Assembly: GCA_017453565.1 (NCBI GenBank)
Contig: JAFTEQ010000019.1
Span: 1-42,160 of the forward strand
DNA length: 42,160 bases
Reading direction: 5' to 3'
DNA from: Bacteroidales bacterium
Lineage (GTDB): Bacteria; Bacteroidota; Bacteroidia; Bacteroidales; UBA932
Position 1 is the stretch's first letter. Each line of letters starts with the position of its first letter. Positions 38,109 through 42,160 of the stretch are shown here, one piece after another. The translations under genes were made by a program, and so were the position numbers. A model generated the notes under the pieces. That model was not told where the DNA came from. It was given only the letters and a program-made list of their open reading frames with translations, and did not search any database.

Positions 38109-40226
38109 TTATTCATCCTCATCGTGCAGGCGGTAACCGCTCTTCTCCACGATGTCGCGCGCCATTGCGGGCGGGACTTCGGTGTAGTGGTCGAAGCTCA
38201 TCGTGCTTGTGGCGCGTCCCGAGGACAGGGTTCGCAGAACGGTCACGTAGCCGAACTGCTCCGCGAGCGGAACGAATGCCTTGATGATTCGGGCACCGTT
38301 GGTGGTGGCGTCCATGGCCACGATCTGGCCGCGGCGGCGGTTGAGGTCGCCCACGATGTCGCCCATGTATTCTTCGGGTGTCACCACCTCCAGGCTCATG
38401 ATGGGCTCCAGCAGGACCGGTTTGCACTTGGGGCAGGCGTGGCGGAAGGCCATCCGTGCAGCAAGCTCAAAGGAGAGCTGATCGGAATCGACCGGATGGA
38501 ACGATCCGTCGAGCAGCGTCACCTTGAGCGACTGCACTTCATAGCCGGCCAGCACACCGTTGGCCATGGCCGATTCGAACCCTTTCTGCACCGAGGGGAC
38601 GAACTCCTTGGGCACATTGCCGCCTTTCACCTGATTCTCGAACTGGAGCCCGGACACGCCTTCGTCGGCGGGGCCGATCTCCACGATGATATCGGCGAAC
38701 TTACCACGTCCGCCCGTCTGCTTCTTGAAGACTTCGCGGTGTTGGAAAGTGGTGGTAATGGCTTCCTTGTAGTTCACTTGCGGCGCACCCTGGTTGATCT
38801 CCACGCCGAATTCACGGCGGAGACGGTCCACAATGATATCGAGGTGCAACTCGCCCATGCCGCTGATGATGGTCTGCCCGGTTTCGGCGTCCGACTTGAC
38901 GGTGAAGGTAGGATCCTCCTCCGCCAGTTTGGAGAGCGCCACGCCGAGCTTGTCGAGGTCGCCCTGGGTCTTGGGTTCCACGGCGATCCCAATCACGGGA
39001 TCGGGGAATTCCATCGACTCAAGGGCGTAGCGGTGGTTTTCGCTGCAGATGGTATCGCCGGTGCGCAGGTCCTTGAAGCCTACGGCCGCGCAGATGTCTC
39101 CGGCCTCCACGAACTCGATGGGGTTCTGGTGGTTGGAGTGCATCTGGTAGAGCCGGGCCACGCGCTCCTTCTTCCCGGTGCGGGAATTGAGCACGTAGCT
39201 GCCGGCGTCGAGGTGGCCGGAATAGGCCCTCAGATAGGCCAGCCGTCCCACGAAGGGGTCGGTCGCGATCTTGAACACGAGGGCGCAGAACGGGGCCGAG
39301 GGCGAGGGAGCGAGCTCCGTCGCCTGGTCGTTTGCGAGGTTCGTGGCGTGGGTGTCGCCAATGTCGAGCGGACTCGGCAGGTAGCGCACCACGGCGTCGA
39401 GCAGGAACTGGACCCCCTTGTTCTTGAACGAGGAGCCGCAGCACGCCGGCACGATCTGCATGGAGATGGTGCCCTTGCGCAGCGCTGCGACCACTTCGTC
39501 CTCGGTGAGGGACTCCGGATCCTCGAAGTACTTTTCCATGAGGGAGTCGTCGGATTCGGCGGCCACCTCCAGGAGTTTGCCGCGCCAGAGCGCGACGGCT
39601 TCCTGCATATCTTCGGGGATTTCCTTTACCTCATAGTTCACAAGTTCCTCGCTGCTGTTGTAGTAGTAGGCCTTGCGTCCGATGAGATCGACGATGCCCT
39701 GGAACTGCTCTTCCGCCCCGATGGGGAGGCAGACGGGAACCGCCGTGGCGCCGAGCTTGGTCTTGATTTCCTCCACACAGGCGAGGAAATCGGCGCCGAC
39801 GCGGTCCATCTTGTTCACATAGGCAATCTTGGGAACCCCATATTTGTCGGCCTGACGCCATACGGTCTCGGACTGAGGCTGTACGCGCCCTACCGCACAG
39901 AACGTCGCCACGGTGCCGTCAAGCACGCGCAGCGAACGCTCTACCTCCACCGTGAAGTCCACGTGGCCCGGAGTGTCGATCAGGTTGACCTGATAGACAC
40001 GGTCGCGGTAGTGCCAGAAGGCGGTGGTGGCGGCAGAAGTGATGGTAATACCCCGCTCCTGCTCCTGCACCATCCAGTCCATGGTGGCGGCGCCGTCGTG
40101 CACCTCTCCGATCTTGTGCGTCTTGCCCGTGTAGTACAGGATACGCTCGGACGTGGTGGTCTTGCCGGCATCGATGTGCGCCATGATGCCGATGTTTCTG
40201 GTAAAATGGAGATCCCTTCCTGCCAT
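38109..40226 (-). CDS. fusA: Translation elongation factor G (canonical)
   Basis: A 705-residue GTPase that drives tRNA-mRNA translocation. All G motifs are intact: P-loop AHIDAGKTT (16-24), G3 DTPGH (84-88) with catalytic His88, and G4 NKMD (138-141). Domains II-V follow, with the domain III/IV stretch [20 protein letters not shown] and the domain IV loop region. A minor oddity is [10 protein letters not shown], where an Arg replaces the usual second Gly. I chose the ATG at 40226 ([13 protein letters not shown]); an upstream TTG would add four residues. It is 15 bases after rpsG. This is the main EF-G; a degenerate second copy lies at 41495. Confidence 0.97.
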   Translation of the reverse strand: MAGRDLHFTRNIGIMAHIDAGKTTTSERILYYTGKTHKIGEVHDGAATMDWMVQEQERGITITSAATTAFWHYRDRVYQVNLIDTPGHVDFTVEVERSLRVLDGTVATFCAVGRVQPQSETVWRQADKYGVPKIAYVNKMDRVGADFLACVEEIKTKLGATAVPVCLPIGAEEQFQGIVDLIGRKAYYYNSSEELVNYEVKEIPEDMQEAVALWRGKLLEVAAESDDSLMEKYFEDPESLTEDEVVAALRKGTISMQIVPACCGSSFKNKGVQFLLDAVVRYLPSPLDIGDTHATNLANDQATELAPSPSAPFCALVFKIATDPFVGRLAYLRAYSGHLDAGSYVLNSRTGKKERVARLYQMHSNHQNPIEFVEAGDICAAVGFKDLRTGDTICSENHRYALESMEFPDPVIGIAVEPKTQGDLDKLGVALSKLAEEDPTFTVKSDAETGQTIISGMGELHLDIIVDRLRREFGVEINQGAPQVNYKEAITTTFQHREVFKKQTGGRGKFADIIVEIGPADEGVSGLQFENQVKGGNVPKEFVPSVQKGFESAMANGVLAGYEVQSLKVTLLDGSFHPVDSDQLSFELAARMAFRHACPKCKPVLLEPIMSLEVVTPEEYMGDIVGDLNRRRGQIVAMDATTNGARIIKAFVPLAEQFGYVTVLRTLSSGRATSTMSFDHYTEVPPAMARDIVEKSGYRLHDEDE

Positions 40227-40241
40227 GAATTCCCGCAAGAA

Positions 40242-40718
40242 CTAGAACCGGAAATGGGCGAAGGCCTTGTTGGCCTCGGCCATGCGGTGCATGTCTTCCT
40301 TGCGCTTGAAGGCACCGCCCTCCTCGTTGTAGGCGGCCATAATCTCGGCGGCGAGCTTTTCGCTCATGCCCTTGCCGCTGCGCTTGCGGGCAAAGCTCAC
40401 GAGGTTCTTCATGGAGATGGATGATTTGCGCTCGGGGCGCACCTCCATGGGCACTTGGAACGTGGCCCCGCCCACGCGGCGGCTCTTCACCTCCACCTGT
40501 GGGGTGATGTTCTCGAGGGCCTTCTTCCATATTTCGAGGGGCGTTTTGTCGGCATCTTTCATGCGCTGGCCCACCAGCTCGAGCGAGTTGTAGAATATCT
40601 CGTATGCAGTGCTCTTCTTACCCTTGATCATCAGGTTGTTAACGAATTTGGTAACCTGAACATCGCCGAACTTGGGGTCGGGCAGTACAATCCGTTTCTT
40701 GGGTTTTGCTTTTCTCAT
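40242..40718 (-). CDS. rpsG: 30S ribosomal protein S7
   Basis: A 158-residue primary 16S rRNA-binding protein of the 30S head. Signatures: [20 protein letters not shown], [20 protein letters not shown] and [20 protein letters not shown]. Length is normal for Bacteroidetes. It lies 19 bases after rpsL and 15 bases before fusA, in the classical str order. Confidence 0.97.
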   Translation of the reverse strand: MRKAKPKKRIVLPDPKFGDVQVTKFVNNLMIKGKKSTAYEIFYNSLELVGQRMKDADKTPLEIWKKALENITPQVEVKSRRVGGATFQVPMEVRPERKSSISMKNLVSFARKRSGKGMSEKLAAEIMAAYNEEGGAFKRKEDMHRMAEANKAFAHFRF

Positions 40719-40737
40719 TGTAGTAAGGGTTTAGAGG

Positions 40738-41127
40738 TTACTTCTTGGCGGCGTTGGCTTTGGGGCGCTTGGCCCCGTACTTGGAACGCCTCTGGCGGCG
40801 GCCATCGACACCTGATGTGTCGAGCGCTCCACGCACCAAGTGATAGCGCACGCCGGGCAAGTCCTTCACCCTTCCCCCACGGATGAGCACGATGGAGTGC
40901 TCCTGTAGGTTGTGTCCTTCGCCAGGAATGTAAGCGTTCACCTCTTTACCGTTGGTGAGCTTAACCCTGGCCACCTTTCTCATAGCCGAGTTCGGCTTTT
41001 TAGGAGTAGTGGTGTACACGCGTACACATACCCCGCGACGTTGTGGGCAAGCGTCAAGAGCGGGTGCTTTGCTCTTGTCCACTAGCGTCGTCCTTCCCTT
41101 TCTTACCAATTGCGAAATCGTTGGCAT
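40738..41127 (-). CDS. rpsL: 30S ribosomal protein S12
   Basis: A 129-residue decoding-centre protein. Signatures: [32 protein letters not shown], and [20 protein letters not shown]. The usual streptomycin-resistance positions are wild type: Lys in TTPKKPN and Lys in GRVKDLPG. I chose the ATG at 41127, the normal start; the frame is open further upstream into the leader. First gene of the str operon, about 115 bases after its promoter. Confidence 0.97.
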   Translation of the reverse strand: MPTISQLVRKGRTTLVDKSKAPALDACPQRRGVCVRVYTTTPKKPNSAMRKVARVKLTNGKEVNAYIPGEGHNLQEHSIVLIRGGRVKDLPGVRYHLVRGALDTSGVDGRRQRRSKYGAKRPKANAAKK

Positions 41128-41246
41128 AAGTACATTATTGGTTGTTGTAAGTTGTCTTCGCACCGCAAAGGCAGCGTACAGCATTGCTGCTCAATCAATT
41201 ATTACAGACTGCTGGCATACAAGGCTGTACACTTGATTTGCGGGCG

Positions 41247-41276
41247 CAAAGGTACACCTTTTTTCTGACATACCAA
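41247..41276 (-). promoter_or_regulatory. str operon promoter
   Basis: TTG (about 41274-41276), 19 bases, TACCTTTG (41247-41254) on the minus strand. The leader of about 115 bases to rpsL contains a small hairpin (CAGCAATGCTG) and could carry S7-dependent feedback control as in other bacteria, but I cannot see the known site. Confidence 0.68.
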
Positions 41277-41413
41277 CACCTTGCGCTTAATATTTTGGTG
41301 TTTTTTATCCACAGCAGCCGTAAAAAGCCCTGTATATATAGAGCTACGCATCATCCCAAATCGATTACCAAAAATTATAGCCCCACGGGGTGCTGGTTGT
41401 TCAGAAAAATCAC

Positions 41414-41421
41414 TACCTTTG
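41414..41421 (+). promoter_or_regulatory. -7 box of the second EF-G gene
   Basis: TACCTTTG on the plus strand, leaving a leader of about 65 bases with a GGCCCTTCGGGC hairpin (41430-41442). The -33 region is poor: TTG is only 14 bases upstream. The weak -33 would fit a promoter that needs an activator. The rest of 41128-41494 holds the str promoter and leader and no gene. Confidence 0.55.
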
Positions 41422-41494
41422 GGTGGCTTTGGCCCTTCGGGCGGAACCGTAGGGCTCTGAGCCTCACATAATCCGTAAAACGAACCATTCACGC

Positions 41495-42160
41495 ATGAAA
41501 ACCTACGCAACCAATCTAATCCGAAACGTGGCCCTGCTGGGCAACACAGGGGCAGGCAAGACGACGCTCGCCGAGGCCATGATGTACGAGGGCAAGGTGA
41601 TTGACCGCCGTGGCTCCATCGAGAGCAACAACACCGTGTCGGACTACACCGAGATTGAGCAGCAGAATCAGCGCTCCATTTTCTCGACCGTGCTCTACAC
41701 CGAGTTCAACGATCGCAAGTTCAACCTGATAGACACCCCTGGCTCGGACGATTTCATCGGCTCCGTCATCTCCTCGATGTACCCCTGCGAGACCATGATC
41801 ATGGTCGTAAACGCGCAGTACGGGGTAGAGGTGGGCACCGAGATTTTCAACCGCCACGCCGAGCGGCTGGGCAAGCCTATGATTATAGCGATGAACCAGC
41901 TCGACCATGAGAAGGCCAACTTTGAGCAGGCACTGGACTCGCTGCGCCAAGCCTTGGGCTCCAAGGTGGTGCTAGCCCAGTATCCAATGTCCACAGGCCC
42001 AGGGTTCGACGGCTTCATCGACGTGATCACCATGAAGATGTACAAGTTCGAGGGCGACACGGGCAAGCGCACCGAGCACGAAATCCCCGCCGAGGAGCGC
42101 GACCGGGCCGCCGAGCTGCATAACACCCTGATTGAGGCGGCCGCCGAGAACGACGAGACC
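41495..42160 (+). CDS. EF-G paralogue (EF-G2-like) with altered GTPase motifs, 3' end cut by window
   Basis: 222 codons are visible, running off the right edge. The start MKTYATNLIRNVALLGNTGA leads into a P-loop GNTGAGKTT (16-24), so nucleotide binding may remain. The G3 motif is DTPGSDDF (80-87): Ser84 stands where the catalytic His of EF-G is found. G4 is NQLD (134-137) instead of NKxD. In canonical EF-G the His positions the attacking water, so GTP hydrolysis should be weak or absent. Bacteroides thetaiotaomicron has a second EF-G lacking GTPase activity that is used under nutrient limitation; this gene looks like its counterpart. It is divergent from the str operon, which encodes the normal EF-G. 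Domains II-V are outside the window. Confidence 0.87.
   Translation, partial: MKTYATNLIRNVALLGNTGAGKTTLAEAMMYEGKVIDRRGSIESNNTVSDYTEIEQQNQRSIFSTVLYTEFNDRKFNLIDTPGSDDFIGSVISSMYPCETMIMVVNAQYGVEVGTEIFNRHAERLGKPMIIAMNQLDHEKANFEQALDSLRQALGSKVVLAQYPMSTGPGFDGFIDVITMKMYKFEGDTGKRTEHEIPAEERDRAAELHNTLIEAAAENDET

Noticed and set aside
38124-40424. Open frame of 766 codons on the plus strand, opposite fusA
   Set aside because: Mirror of the conserved EF-G gene, with low-complexity composition and no promoter.
1-42160. CRISPR array, toxin-antitoxin pair or known defence system
   Set aside because: No regularly spaced repeats and no cas, restriction, Abi or toxin-type genes seen on either strand apart from the single Rpn nuclease.

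Overview
The window looks like part of a GC-rich Bacteroidales chromosome, probably gut- or rumen-associated. Supporting signs are repeated Bacteroidetes-type promoters (TTTG, about 19-20 bases, TAnnTTTG), many lipoproteins with lipobox cysteines, a type V (FimA/Mfa-like) fimbrial operon, a Bacteroides-style tyrosine integrase, a B12-regulated btuB-btuG pair, and the ribosomal order rpsL-rpsG-fusA-rpsJ next to a second EF-G. The genus cannot be fixed from the sequence alone.

Layout. At 1-700 lies the right end of an integrated element: the N-terminal part of an integrase pointing left, a strong promoter with a palindromic operator, and a copy of a tRNA 3' end that looks like the attachment site, followed by the tRNA's own terminator. 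At 951-5970 (minus strand) an Rpn-type PD-(D/E)XK nuclease gene sits just downstream of a cobalamin-riboswitch operon, btuB-btuG-btuC-like; the permease is short and no ABC ATPase or binding protein is present. A CE7 acetyl esterase (6032-7354, plus) converges on and overlaps the end of a six-gene fimbrial operon (17861 down to 7345): an OmpA-like/Ala-rich helix/DUF3575 protein, a DUF5119 lipoprotein, three fimbrillin-like lipoproteins and a 1552-residue DUF4906-type tip protein. All four structural subunits carry an Arg-Ala site at the place where Arg-gingipain matures FimA/Mfa1.

From 18033 to 29109 come mostly plus-strand housekeeping and sugar genes: HAD hydrolase, Xaa-Pro aminopeptidase, fabG and a heparinase II/III-like protein; upp (minus) and a ComF phosphoribosyltransferase from back-to-back promoters; then a GH92 mannosidase, a DUF456 membrane protein, a TIM-barrel lipoprotein and a Tat-type Gfo/Idh oxidoreductase. 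From 29535 to 34129 there is a less GC-rich run of exported proteins of unknown function around SppA, including two related lipocalin-like lipoproteins. At 34339-37588 (minus) a GH29 alpha-L-fucosidase and a GHL6/GH151-like protein form a two-gene operon directly after tRNA-Ile2/Met(CAT).

At 37775-41127 (minus) is the str operon rpsL-rpsG-fusA-rpsJ, which stops after rpsJ instead of running into rplC. Divergent from it, a second EF-G (41495 to the window end) has Ser in place of the catalytic His of the G3 motif.

The points I would look at first are the degenerate EF-G paralogue, the common Arg-Ala processing site of the pilins, the fimbrial promoter with its direct and inverted repeats, the near-leaderless promoters, the tRNA attachment site, and the exported-protein cluster around SppA. 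I did not find a clearly new defence or mobile system in the window; the nearest candidate for an undescribed functional unit is the SppA-associated cluster.
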